From the NCBI GenBank assembly GCA_036571765.1, contig BROE01000003.1, forward strand, positions 17,424,551 to 17,488,550: a stretch of DNA of 64,000 nt, in the 5' to 3' direction. The translations under genes and the position numbers were made by a program. Shown piece by piece: positions 46,562 through 57,200 of this stretch. How positions within the stretch are numbered: position 1 is the stretch's first letter; every line of letters begins with the position of its first letter. Below the pieces are notes generated by a model. That model was not told where the DNA came from. It did not search any database and saw only the letters and a program-made list of their open reading frames with translations. Source of the stretch: Plecoglossus altivelis. Lineage: Eukaryota; Chordata; Actinopteri; Osmeriformes; Plecoglossidae.

Positions 46562-49500
46562 TTATCTGTCATCTTTACAGCAACTAGCATCCACTTGCTC
46601 CTTCTTTGAAAAATATCTGCAAAAAAAACAAAACAAAGGAGTAAACTGGACTACGTGGCACTCGTTTGACAACCGTGTTGATAGAACGCATCAGTTCCAG
46701 TCATAAACTAGTCCAGAGGTTTTTGCCACGCAACGCTCAACTTCCATTTCTTCCCAACAAAGAATAAGATGCATCTCTGACGTGTGATGATATTATCAAC
46801 TGCTGATCCTGCACATCTATACGAAGTAACCTACCTTGAATGGCAGGCTTGAAATTGAGATGTGTCAGCTAACTACACAAGGGTGGGCGATCCTGGTCCT
46901 CGAGGCCCACTGCCCTGAAGGTTTTAGATGTTTACCTGCTCCAGCACACTTGATTACAATGATCAGGCTTCCACAGAGCTTGATAATGACCCATTCATTA
47001 GAATCAAGTGTGCTGGAGCAGGGAAACATCTCAAACTTTCAGGACAGCGGCCCTCGAGGACCAGGATTGCCCACCCCTGGTCTAGTTGCCCACCCCTGGT
47101 CTAGTTGCCCACCCATGGTCTAGTTGCCCACCCCTGAACTAGCCTGTTTGTTCTCAGAATGTGACTTTCTGACCTACCTCCTGTAGCAGATCATCATCAG
47201 CACCAACACAGCCATGCCTCCCGCCACCGTCAGCACCGCGGAAACCACTGAGACTGTGGATATGGAGGAAGGCTCTGGGGTAACAGCACGGAGAGACGGA
47301 CAAGCAGCGAATCATGAGGGTTACAGCTTAGTCACTGTTTAACTCTGTGAAGCTCACGTCAAGATGCCCTTGTTAGCTTTGCTTGTGTTAGTACAACAAC
47401 AACAGTATTGCTTTATGAGAAATGTGTTTACCTGTACAAATGAATGAACCAGTGGTGTTGGTGCACTCCATCGTGTCGGGGCACGATGAGGGCTGTTCTA
47501 TACATTCGTTTATATCTATAACAACAAAACAAAAAGCACAGTCGACATGAATTAAATATAAATTCCTACACTTTTCATCTTTTCACGAGAAAGGTCCATC
47601 ATGATGTGTTTTGTGTACGGCATGTCGGAGAAGGTGACGGTGTTGGACCTTGGCAGGTAGGAGCAGCAGGATGCCACTGCTGAAGGCTGGAGTCACATGT
47701 GACCGAGGACGGGCCAATCAGACGGAAGCCTGCGTGGCACTCGTAAAGAACCGTCGAGTCGCACAGAAGGTAGAACCCCGACTGTAACCTGGGCACTGGA
47801 CCGCAGCTGAGACCTACGAGTGAAAGGAAAGAGACAAACCTTCCTCAAGATCGTTTCCCATCCTCTGCTTTTTCAGGTCCTTTAATTCCTTCCCCTGAAT
47901 CCCTCAAACCCTGTCGGTCCTGTGACCTCACTTCCCTTCCTACCTGAGTCAGGTTCCTTCCAGGCGCTCAGGTCCAGCGGAGGGATGAAGGGATGGCTAC
48001 AGGCCAGCATGTCCTCCGGGCTGACGGTGAGAGAGAAGGGGTCTGCAGGGACCTGGGTGATGTGGCTGTTATCGCAGATGAGGCGTGACAGGGACACTGC
48101 CTTGAGGCTTGTCCTCTGCGCGCTGGTGAAGACGCCTTCTCTCTCCCACCAGAACCTGATGCCCACAGGGTTGTCAATCACCAAGCTTTGGTCTTTCACC
48201 AGTAGGGTATTACACTGTTGAAATACTAACTATAGCCAAGGAGACACAATACTAACAGTAATGGGAACACACTAGAGGATTCTGGGAACTTTAGTCTCAC
48301 ACCTGTCACCGTCTCTCAAGTCTCGAAACTGTTTGGCCAGCAGACAGGACAGCAGCGGGCCCACTCGGCCACCGGGGGGCGCTGGTTCTGAAATGGCTCC
48401 GACCCACACGTCTATGTTTTGAGACGTTCCATACAGACGCAGCAACTTGTGAGCAAGAGTGGGGTTCCCTAAGATGTTGGCCAGGTCTGATGTGGTGTTT
48501 GGAACCAACAGGCCGCAGTAACGTCGCCATGAGCTATAACCTGAAGGACAGGGTGGGGGGGAAACATAAAAAAAATGTTTTTGATAGTCAAAGCGAGAAG
48601 GTAAGGAGGTGTATAAAGCATATCTTTTTCTTTGGGGGGGGGGGGGGGTCTGAGATGGTTCGACAGTGTAGTCTGGGACGTACTGGGCATGCCATGATCC
48701 CGCCCCCGTTGGAGGTTCAGAGCTCCAAGGTCCAGAGACATTCCTCCCTGGGCCTGGAACAGCCTTTCAGTCAGTTCCTCCACCATCATCTGCCCTGGCA
48801 TCTGGAGCTTTGCTGGAGACAGCAGGAGACCACGGAGGATAGGGTCTATCCCCCCTGAGGACCAAGACCAAGTTGGAAAAAAAGAAAAGTTGAGGAATCA
48901 AATGAAAAGAACAATTTTAAAAAGCCCTGAAGCAAAACCAAATATTAAGATGTTATTGTGTGCTGAAACTGCTCTTTTACCCTCACGGATGACTCTCCAC
49001 GAAGCAAACAGCGAGTCGTGCAGAGGGAGAGGAGGATGCTGGGAGCTGAGGCTGTAGCCAGGACCCAGCCTCGCTACGATTGGCTGTACCGTGACGTGGG
49101 CGAATCGGAAGGCAGCGACTGAGAAGACGTTGGCAATGCTGGGGTTCACTTCGGGATTGTAGCCCTTGTACGGGGGTATGAGGTCAGAGGTGGTATTTAC
49201 ACCCAGCACGCGTGGTAGATAGTGGTCCCACGTTAGGATCTAGAATCAAACGAGCTCAGTGAGCTATGAAGAATGACTAAATGGGTCATTTAGGAGATGC
49301 TTGTACCCAGAGTAACTACCAAACAGGATGTTTACCTACAGTAAGTGAAGCAAACATCCATCTCTGTGTAGTGGCATACCTGGTGTGTGAGGTAGCATAC
49401 CAGGTGCGTGAGCTGTGAGGTAGTGTACCTGGTGTGTGAGGTAGTGTACCTGGTGTGTGAGGTAGCATACTTGGTGTGTGAGGTAGTGTACCTGGTGTGT

Positions 49501-52500
49501 GAGTTAACGTACCTGGTGTGTGAGCTGTGAGGTAGCGTACCTGGTGTGTGAGGTAGCGTACCACCTAGTGTGTGAGCTGTGATGTAGCGTACCTGGTGTG
49601 TGAGGTAGCATACCTGGTGTGTGATGTAGCGTACCTGGTGTGTGAGGTAGCGTACCTGGTGTGTGAGGTAGCGTACCTGGTGTGTGAGGTAGCGTACCTG
49701 GTGTGTGATGTAGCGTACCTGATGTGTGAGGTAGCGTACCTGGTGTGTGAGGTAGCGTACCTGGTGTGTGAGGTAGCGTACCTGGTGTGTGAGGTAGCGT
49801 ACCTGGTGTGTGGCCCCCATGATTTTCCGAGCTTCTTGGTAGAGAGTGTCGGGGCTCCAGTGTGGGTTGAGCTGGTGCAGCTCTCCCACCAGCCTGTTGT
49901 GCTCTCTCAGGAACAACGTGTGCAAAGCAATCATCCCCAGGTGCTCATTGGCCCGCGAATCCCCTGAAGTGAAACAATCTGGCCTTGTCATCTGCTCTGG
50001 AGGTCAGTGCACACTTTCATGAGTTTCAGAGGCCAAAAGAATTTCCAGTTTCCTACCAGCTTGGAAGCACGACGTCCCATTCTTCCGAAGTGAAGGGATG
50101 TCTGGTGTGCCTGCAGCCGTGGCGTTGAGCCCTGTACGAGGTCCGCACGGATCCAGGTGGGGCTGCAAGCGAGGCAGGAAGGGCATGTAGGAAAGGCCCT
50201 GGTCTGAGTGCTGGGGGTTGACGGCCAGTAGGCCGAGAGGAGAGGAGAGGTCACGCAAGGCGGAGGCCAGGGAGGGTGAGCTGCCGTACACCATACTGGC
50301 ATCTACGTAGGAGGTAATAGCATTCAGCTGTTCCCTGTGACGCTGGGGCAGTGGTCCTCCAACACAGCTGGGGGCGGAGCGGAAGAAAGGCATGCACTCC
50401 TGGATCCCAGAACGAGGATCTGATGCAGGGATCTTGGAAGAGAGATAAAGAAAGGGTAAGCAATCATGCAGCAGGACGGTTCGTTTCAGTCTCCACTGTT
50501 TGGCGGCAGACAGCTCGGGTGGAGGTTAGGTCGGATGGTTTGTGAGTTCCCAGCAGGGGGCCACCTCTATGGGGAAGCAGGGGGTGTCCCGGCTGCAGGT
50601 ACGGGTGCAGTCTGCACCCGTCTTGAAGGCAGAGGTGCTGGGGCTCTGCGGGGTCAAGGCCAAGTCGTGGTCGATCCACTGTCCCCACTCCACCAGTAGG
50701 TGCGACAGACTGGAGTCCAAGGAGATGTTGTCGTTGTGGGTGTAGAGCACCTCTTGTGACACCAAGCGCACCTGGAGGAGGAAACATCAACAGTGAGTCT
50801 GGTGTTGCAGCAGGCACAGAGGGACTGTGCGGAGAGGGAGAGAGACTGTGCGAAGAGGGATAGAGACTGTGCGAAGAGGGAGAGAGATTGTGCGGAGAAG
50901 GAGTGGGAGAGAGACTCTGCGGAGAGGGAGAGAGACTGTGCAGAGACGAGAGAGACTGTGCAGAGAGGGAGAGAGACTGTGCAGAGAGGGAGAGAGACTG
51001 TGCAGAGAGGGAGAGAGACTGTGCAGAGAGGGAGAGAGACTGTGCAGGGAGGGAGAGAGACTGTGCGGAGAGGGAGTGGGAGAGAGACTGTGTGGAGAGG
51101 GAGATAGACTGTGTGGAGAGGGAGAGAGACTGTGGAGAGGGAGAGAGACTGTGCGGAGAGGGAGAGGGACTGTGCAGAGAGGGATAGAGACTATGCGGAG
51201 AGAGAGAGAGACTGTGCGGGAAGGAAGTGGGACTATGCAGAGAGGGGTGCTCTTACTGGAGGTAAGGTGAAGTCATGGTACATGTGCTCAGGGTCCCATC
51301 CTCTGGGCAGCCCTCTGACATCCTCATACTCAGGTGGCAGCCAGCGAGAGTAAGGCGTGTTGGCAGCCCCCCACTTAGGATGCAGTCTGAGGGATTGAAA
51401 ACAAACTGTCAGGCTTGTTTGTGTCTGCTGCTAACACACTGAAGCAAAACGAAAATACAGACATAAACATTCTAGAATTGTCCTCATTGAATATTGGAAC
51501 CAACTACACAAGCAGCATTCCAATGTTGCAGGAGGAGTCGTGTTCCTGACCTGTTGTTGCACTCCCCGGTGAAGGAGCGGTAGCGTTGGCTCAGGCAGCC
51601 TGTGTCACAGCGTGGCCTGGTCAGCTCAGAGGCACAGCCGGCGTTCTGCAGCAGAGTCTCCACGTCACTCTGACTCAGCAGCTCTGCAGACGGCAGCAAG
51701 GTCGAGACGAATACGGTCACAGAGGCCAGCCTGGTGAGGCGGGGAGATACTCACAGACCCGTCGCGTGAGGAAGGAAAGGCTTCCTCCCACGGATACAAC
51801 ATCCTGGAGATGTGTAGCACCAGTACCGGTGAGGTTGGGTTGGGTCATGGTGTTGGTGTAGACCATCTCCCTGATCAGCTCAACTGTGAGGTCCAGAAGC
51901 TCGGCAGCTCTGATCTGAGTTCTGGTCGTGGGCCCGATCTGTTTGAACTGAGCAAGTAGATCACTGGACCTCAAAGCCCCTTCTGACAGAGTCATCTTCA
52001 CTCTGCAACAGCGATTGTTATCATTTCATCAGTGATTAAAGAGCAAAAAGGAATGAAGTTAACAAATACAAATTTGAACTCAAATTGAGTGAAGGAGAAA
52101 ATAAGAATCACAGAAGAGGCCATAAATGGTTTAAAACAGCATTATTTTCTCCAACTATTCTCAAAACTTAAAAACGCATGAGGTTATAATTACTCCAAAG
52201 ACAAACCTTTCACTGGTGTGAGCATAAGCAGCTTCAGTTAATTCAACAGCTCTTCTTAAAGCTTCCTCCACTATTTCGGACCCCAGGTAGACACCTGGAC
52301 ACAATATCTTCCGTTATCTCCTTAAACATACCTCAAGAGTTAACAAACGAAGCTAGCTATCTTTTAACTGTGAACTAAGATGACTGTATACTATGTACTT
52401 TAACGTGTAACTATTACAACTCATTTGAACTGAGATACCTAGTGGGAAAAGTCTGTAGACGTACCTGAGATGTTCTGGAATAGGCCGAGCGACTCAGCGT

Positions 52501-52674
52501 GAGGGAGACAGAGCACGGCAACGGCCAGTGTTACCATAGAGACGGACACCTACAAAAAAGGACATCTAACACGTACAGTGACACGGAAGGGCAGCTTTGT
52601 TACACAAGTACAAACTGGTGAGAGGAATAGAGCCTAAGGAGAAATGGGTTTGTCATGTCTGAACAGCTTACCAT
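46562..52674 (-). CDS. tpo: Thyroid peroxidase, complete, 879 aa
   Basis: Membrane haem peroxidase that iodinates and couples tyrosines of thyroglobulin. Exons: 52674-52672, 52549-52465, 52294-52207, 52002-51827, 51683-51551, 51386-51257, 50771-50565, 50432-50057, 49963-49803, 49239-48981, 48854-48684, 48540-48303, 48155-47944, 47813-47649, 47515-47432, 47274-47178, 46616-46562. The first exon codes only Met. A hydrophobic signal (VTLAVAVLCLP) follows. Haem site: Asp239 and distal His240 in WGQWIDHD, Arg403/Glu406, proximal His501 in FRFAHVTVQP. Then a sushi domain (747-802), a shortened EGF-like unit (802-830), a membrane segment (about 838-860) and a 20-residue tail. Sushi-EGF-TM order separates TPO from MPO/EPX/LPO. 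The EGF unit shows four Cys, not six. Introns 6 and 9 are minisatellites. Confidence 0.93.
46877..47080. mobile_element. hAT-like MITE, copy 2 (~204 bp)
   Basis: Ends AGGGTGGGCGATCCTGGTCC / inverted CCAGGATTGCCCACCCCTGG. Inner arms CCTGCTCCAGCACACTTGAT and complement match the copy at 26201. Lies in the last tpo intron. Confidence 0.7.
47081..47140. repeat. Short 19-bp tandem repeat at a MITE end
   Basis: Three copies of TCTAGTTGCCCACCCCTGG, which contains the MITE terminal sequence. It looks like tandem growth from the transposon end. Confidence 0.8.
49368..49812 (-). repeat. tpo: 21-bp minisatellite carrying the exon 9 splice donor of tpo
   Basis: About 20 copies of a 21-bp unit. On the gene strand it reads CACACACCAG then GTACGCTACCT. 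The first unit (49803) is the real exon 9 end, CACCAG followed by GTACGC. Nearly every later unit repeats the same donor. Units of 21 bp keep the frame, adding VRYLTHQ heptapeptides; a few units carry an extra 7 bases (GAGCTGT) that break it. Confidence 0.9.
50814..51248 (-). repeat. tpo: 21-bp minisatellite filling tpo intron 6
   Basis: About 20 units of TGTGCAGAGAGGGAGAGAGAC (plus strand). On the gene strand each is a pyrimidine tract ending CTCTGCACAG, an acceptor-like string. The array occupies nearly all of the 485-bp intron between exons 6 and 7. Plus-strand frames (RERDCAE heptads) are repeat translations. Confidence 0.9.
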
Positions 52675-52902
52675 GGATGCCACGCGGTGTGTTCTTGTAG
52701 CCAGTCTCTAAATCAAGTACGCAAACTGTTCGCTGACGAACTGAATTAGGGTCACTTACCCATACAAGTCCACATGTTTGTGTTAAGTCACCAAAACTGT
52801 TGTCACGCACCAACCAAGTAAACAAATGTTATTCACGGAAAAGCTTTCGTGATCTGGAGGTGAAGCTGGTGTGTGTCTCTGTGTGTCTGCTCAGTTTTTG
52901 AC

Positions 52903-52909
52903 ATTTATA
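52903..52909 (-). promoter_or_regulatory. tpo: TATA box, probable tpo promoter
   Basis: Minus strand TATAAAT about 230 bases upstream of the start codon, within CPG-poor sequence. It would place the transcript start near 52875. Sequence 52910-53890 between tpo and hps5 contains no recognisable exon; a short frame at 53385-53582 has no family resemblance that I recognise. Confidence 0.4.
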
Positions 52910-53898
52910 CACTGCCAAAGCCAGCCGGTATGTGTAGAATCTTTTTATCAGTCTTTCTGGTGACAGGCGTTCAACATCAAACAGAAACCTCATTGCCTCG
53001 ACCTAATAACCTTTCAAAACAAGTCGACCACTGTCCTCTCTCTTGACGACAACCATCTGTCAAACGGAATCAATTATCCAGTATTGAACAAAGTTAGTTT
53101 TGTGGTCCACTGTCCCACAAGCCTTTCAGAGTGGCATTTAAAAGATGCAGTGGGGATCAATCAGAAGGGAACTCATACGTTTTTTCATCAGTCATAAGTC
53201 ATAAGTTAAATGCCGATATAGCGAAAGTCGGTATTTACAGTCAGATTCAAGGCGATTATTCCTTTTTAAAGACAGCTGCGCTTGCATAACTGTGAGTAGG
53301 CATCAGAGTGGTATTTCACACTGATGTCACAAGTCTCTCTGAAACTCTTCAGTTTCCAATAAGCTCTCCTTCTCACTGTGAAGAGTGTCAGTGTCTGTGC
53401 TGCATGCTGAAAGCTTGAATCTGATTGTCACCATGCCAGGGCCTCCAATGACACGAGCAGGTGGACCAGATGGAAGGAGAGGAGACAGGATTACCAGGGG
53501 CACAAAGGGGAGGAAGGGGTTCCTGTATACAGATGCATTTGAAAATGAATTTGTAGTCATTCTTTATCCTCTGTTGCATTGACAGTAAAAGCTCTTTGTA
53601 AAACAAGGTTGGTTTAGACCCACATAAACAATGCAGACAGCCAGTTCATGAGAGAATCTAATTCTGATTTCTATGTTTTCTCTTCGCCTTTGATGTTCCA
53701 GGTGTGGAGTGAAGATATTATCGTATGAGAAGACAGTCTCTTTTCATTACAGTGTTATTAATGCTATCGTTGTTGAGCAACCCGTATTGGTTAGAAAAGC
53801 AGATCCCCCCCCCCTCCCCAAAAGAAAAAAAAGATATGATCAGGGCTATGTCTTGAAACATCTGTAATAAATGGAAGTAAGGATCAAAGTTCGAATAC

Positions 53899-53904
53899 TT
53901 TATT
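53899..53904 (-). terminator. hps5: hps5 poly(A) signal AATAAA
   Basis: Minus-strand AATAAA about 300 bases after the hps5 stop. Confidence 0.6.
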
Positions 53905-54200
53905 CAAATAAATATTAATAGATTAGCGTAGTTAAATTAAACACTTTCGATTGAATTCATTCAAAGGTCATGTGCTTTTTTTTTCTCCATTGCGATAACA
54001 GTTCAGCGGTAATGATGAGTCAATGATTGAGGTTAGTCAAAGCAGATACATTATCACTTTTCATTTGGAAGACATTTGTCAAATCATTTTGACAAAAAAT
54101 GCCAATCCTGCATTAGGACATTGAAGTTAAATAGGCACTGTTGTATTTAGATCAAGTTAGCTTGTTTACGATGGGACTTCAGGCCTCTGCTGGACTCCAG

Positions 54201-57200
54201 CTAAGCATGCTGGGACCAAAGAAAGCGATCACAGCGTTCCAGCATGGTTTGGATCAAGGCCCTAAGGAAAAAGAGACAGATTTGAGAAGGGGGGGGAAGG
54301 TTAGCTCAGAAAGTCAAATCGGAATACAAGCTGTATCGTACAAAACCACACGTGGAACATCATCCACATATGGAACATCATCCACATGTGGAACATCATC
54401 CACCTGTGGAACATCATCCACCTGTGGAACATCATCCACATGTAGAATATTATCCACCTGGCGATGAGAACCCACCTCTGCCTCTTCTCAGCCACCCTCA
54501 GCAGCTCACAGACCAGAGCGGAGTGGGGCTTAAGTTCCACCTGCACCCCACACTCCTGCAGGGCCAACAGGGCCCTGTCTGGCCCCACCACCCGAGCCAG
54601 CCTCAGGGTCAGGTTCTCAGGGTTGACCTGGTTGCTGCTGTCTGCAGAGCCGTTAGCCAGGCTGCTCCCAGCGCATGCAGGGGCCTGAGCAGGGGCCTGA
54701 GCAGGGGCCTGAGCAGGGGCCTGAGCAGGGGCCTGAGCAGGGGCCTGAGCAGGGGCCTGAGCAGGGGCCTGGGTCTGGTCCTGGGTCTGGGCCTGGGCTG
54801 ATGGCCGGCTACACTGCTGGGACATCTGGATCACGGTCATCCATTCATCCAAGGTCTGAGGTACCACACCTGGGAGGGAGAGATGGAACAGTGACCACTC
54901 TCTTTGTGACAAGTAACGTTACAGTTCTAGAACAGTTATAAAATTTTATTTTTTCCGTTTGGGTGTTCTGAAGAGATTTAAACAGAGAGTCGTTGATTCA
55001 TCGAGGGCTGTGTACCATTAGGCTCCTCAAGCAGACTGATGTCATCCAGCCGGCAGATAGCAGAGAAAGCCTCTGTGCGACGCTGCAGTTCACAACACAG
55101 ATACAGGTAGCCAGTCCAGTATCTGCAACACACACACACACAGACATGCACACGCACACACAGTGAATCACAGGTAAACGTATCCCCTCCGAGTCCCATA
55201 CCGGAAGTATATGGTTTATTAAAGTGGCAAGTCAGGTCACTCCTAACCAGCACTAACTGTCACTCCTAACCAGCACTAACTGTCACTGCTAACCAGCACT
55301 AACTGTCACTGCTAACCAGCACTAACTGTCACTCCTAACCAGCACTAACTGTCACTCCTAACCAGCACTAACTGTCACTCCTAACCAGCACTAACTGTAA
55401 CAATCGTGATGGCCCTTGGGAGACAAAGACCCAATTACCCGTTTCTCCTACAGGTTTCAGCCATGTTTTGCTTGGAGTCCAGGTCAGCTGGCAGGCGAAT
55501 CAGGAGAGAGAGTAAGCGCCCATACCCCCATGAGAAAAAATGCGAATGCCACCTAGAAGTAAGGAAAACGACGACAGCAGTGAGACTGACGATCCTGAGA
55601 AGGGAAAAGGGAACACAGGTGATGGGTCTGAGCCAAACGTATCACAGCGCCTGACCTGGGCTGCCCGTCCAAGGTCAGGGTGTCAGACCGTTGAGGAGTG
55701 TCGTGGGTTAACGCCAGCTGAAGCCAGTCCTGACGCAGCGACTCTGGCTGCAGGAGGGAGCCTAGGAATGTCAACCTGTGGGCCAACCGGAACAAGGTTA
55801 AACAAAGCACCATGGTCACTGTAGTTCTTCCGATTACTTGTAGTTCTTCTAGCAGTTCAATAAATGGAGGGACGGATGGTAACACTTAGCCAGGGCTACC
55901 TCTGTTCCTCAGCACGCGACTGCACAAGATTGTCGAGGTACGCCAGGAAATGGCTGGGCGGGGCCATGGTCATGATGTCAGAGGGAAGGACTGCAGGATA
56001 GAAGTGGGTGAAGGAGCGCACTGCAACCTCCCCGTGCTTGTCATACAACCTGAGAGAAGAAACACACAAGTCTTGAGTGTCTGTACCTGTGCAGGTGATG
56101 AAAGACCTGAGGGTGTGTACCTGTGCAGGTGATTAAAGACCTGAAGGTGTGTACCTGTGCAGGTGATGAAAGACCTGAGAGTGTGTACCTGTGCAGGTGA
56201 TGAAAGACCTGAGGGTGTGTACCTGTGCAGGTGATGAAAGACCTGAAGGTGTGTACCTGTGCAGGTGATGAAAGACCTGAGGGTGTGTACCTGTGCAGGT
56301 GATTAAAGACCTGAAGGTGTGTACCTGTGCAGGTGATGAAAGACCTGAGGGTGTGTACCTGTGCAGGTGATGAAAGACCTGAGGGTGTGTACCATGGCAG
56401 GTGATTAAAGACCTGAGGGTGTGTACCTGTGCAGGTGATGAAAGACCTGAGGGTGTGTACCTGTGCAGGTGATTAAAGACCTGAAGGTGTGTACCTGTGC
56501 AGGTGAGCGAGGAGATGAGGAGCGCTCCAGGGTTGTAACTCCCGCAGGCTGCGCAGAGACTTCAACAGATCCCCTCGGTGAATCACCTCCACCACCTTGT
56601 CAGACTGCGTCAGTTCTATATAAGGATGAAACAAATAGGGCACTTTGTTAAACTTGTACATCTTTACACTGTGTATCTTCCAAATAACTGAACTAAACAA
56701 CGTACCACCAAGTCCAGACTGGAACGTTACTAACCTAGCATGGCTTCCATGAAGGAGGTTGTGAGCTCTGGTTGGTCAGTGAAACTGAGGCCGCACATCC
56801 TCCTGATGCGCACCTGATCTAGCAGGAAGAAGTACCGGCGCATGAAGGTCCCAACCCCTGTAGGACACCTGCCTCCCGTGGCTAGCGGGCCCCTGAAGCA
56901 GCGAGTCTCTACAAACAAGGTGGCCAGTAGGCCGAGCTGCGCCTGGAGGTCAGAGGGGAGGGGCTTGGGGGACCGGACACGGATGGGCTCTGAAGGTGCG
57001 CCGTCCGACGTTTCAGGCACCTCCTCCTCGCCGCCACCTTCGGGACGGGCATGATCTGAGCTGTGGTTTGCTTCCTCGCCGCCCGCTTGGGGAAGCTCTG
57101 GTCTCTCCTTCTCCTCGCCGCTCGCTTGGGGAAGCCCTGGTCTCTCCTTCTCCTCGCCCTCGTCCGCAGGCGCTTCCTCCAGAGACGAGGCCTGGTCCTC

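Noticed and set aside
50793..51353. Plus-strand frames with RERDCAE heptads, up to 147 codons
   Set aside because: They are the antisense of the tpo intron 6 minisatellite.
51755..51826. Alternative tpo exon 4 donor (GGTCT then GTGAGT)
   Set aside because: A stronger-looking donor, but joining it to exon 5 creates a TAG at the junction; 51827 gives the family sequence and correct phase.
49368..56512. Regular direct repeats of 21, 23 and 34 bp looked CRISPR-like
   Set aside because: Units are contiguous with no unique spacers, lie in introns of vertebrate genes and have no cas genes nearby; they are minisatellites.
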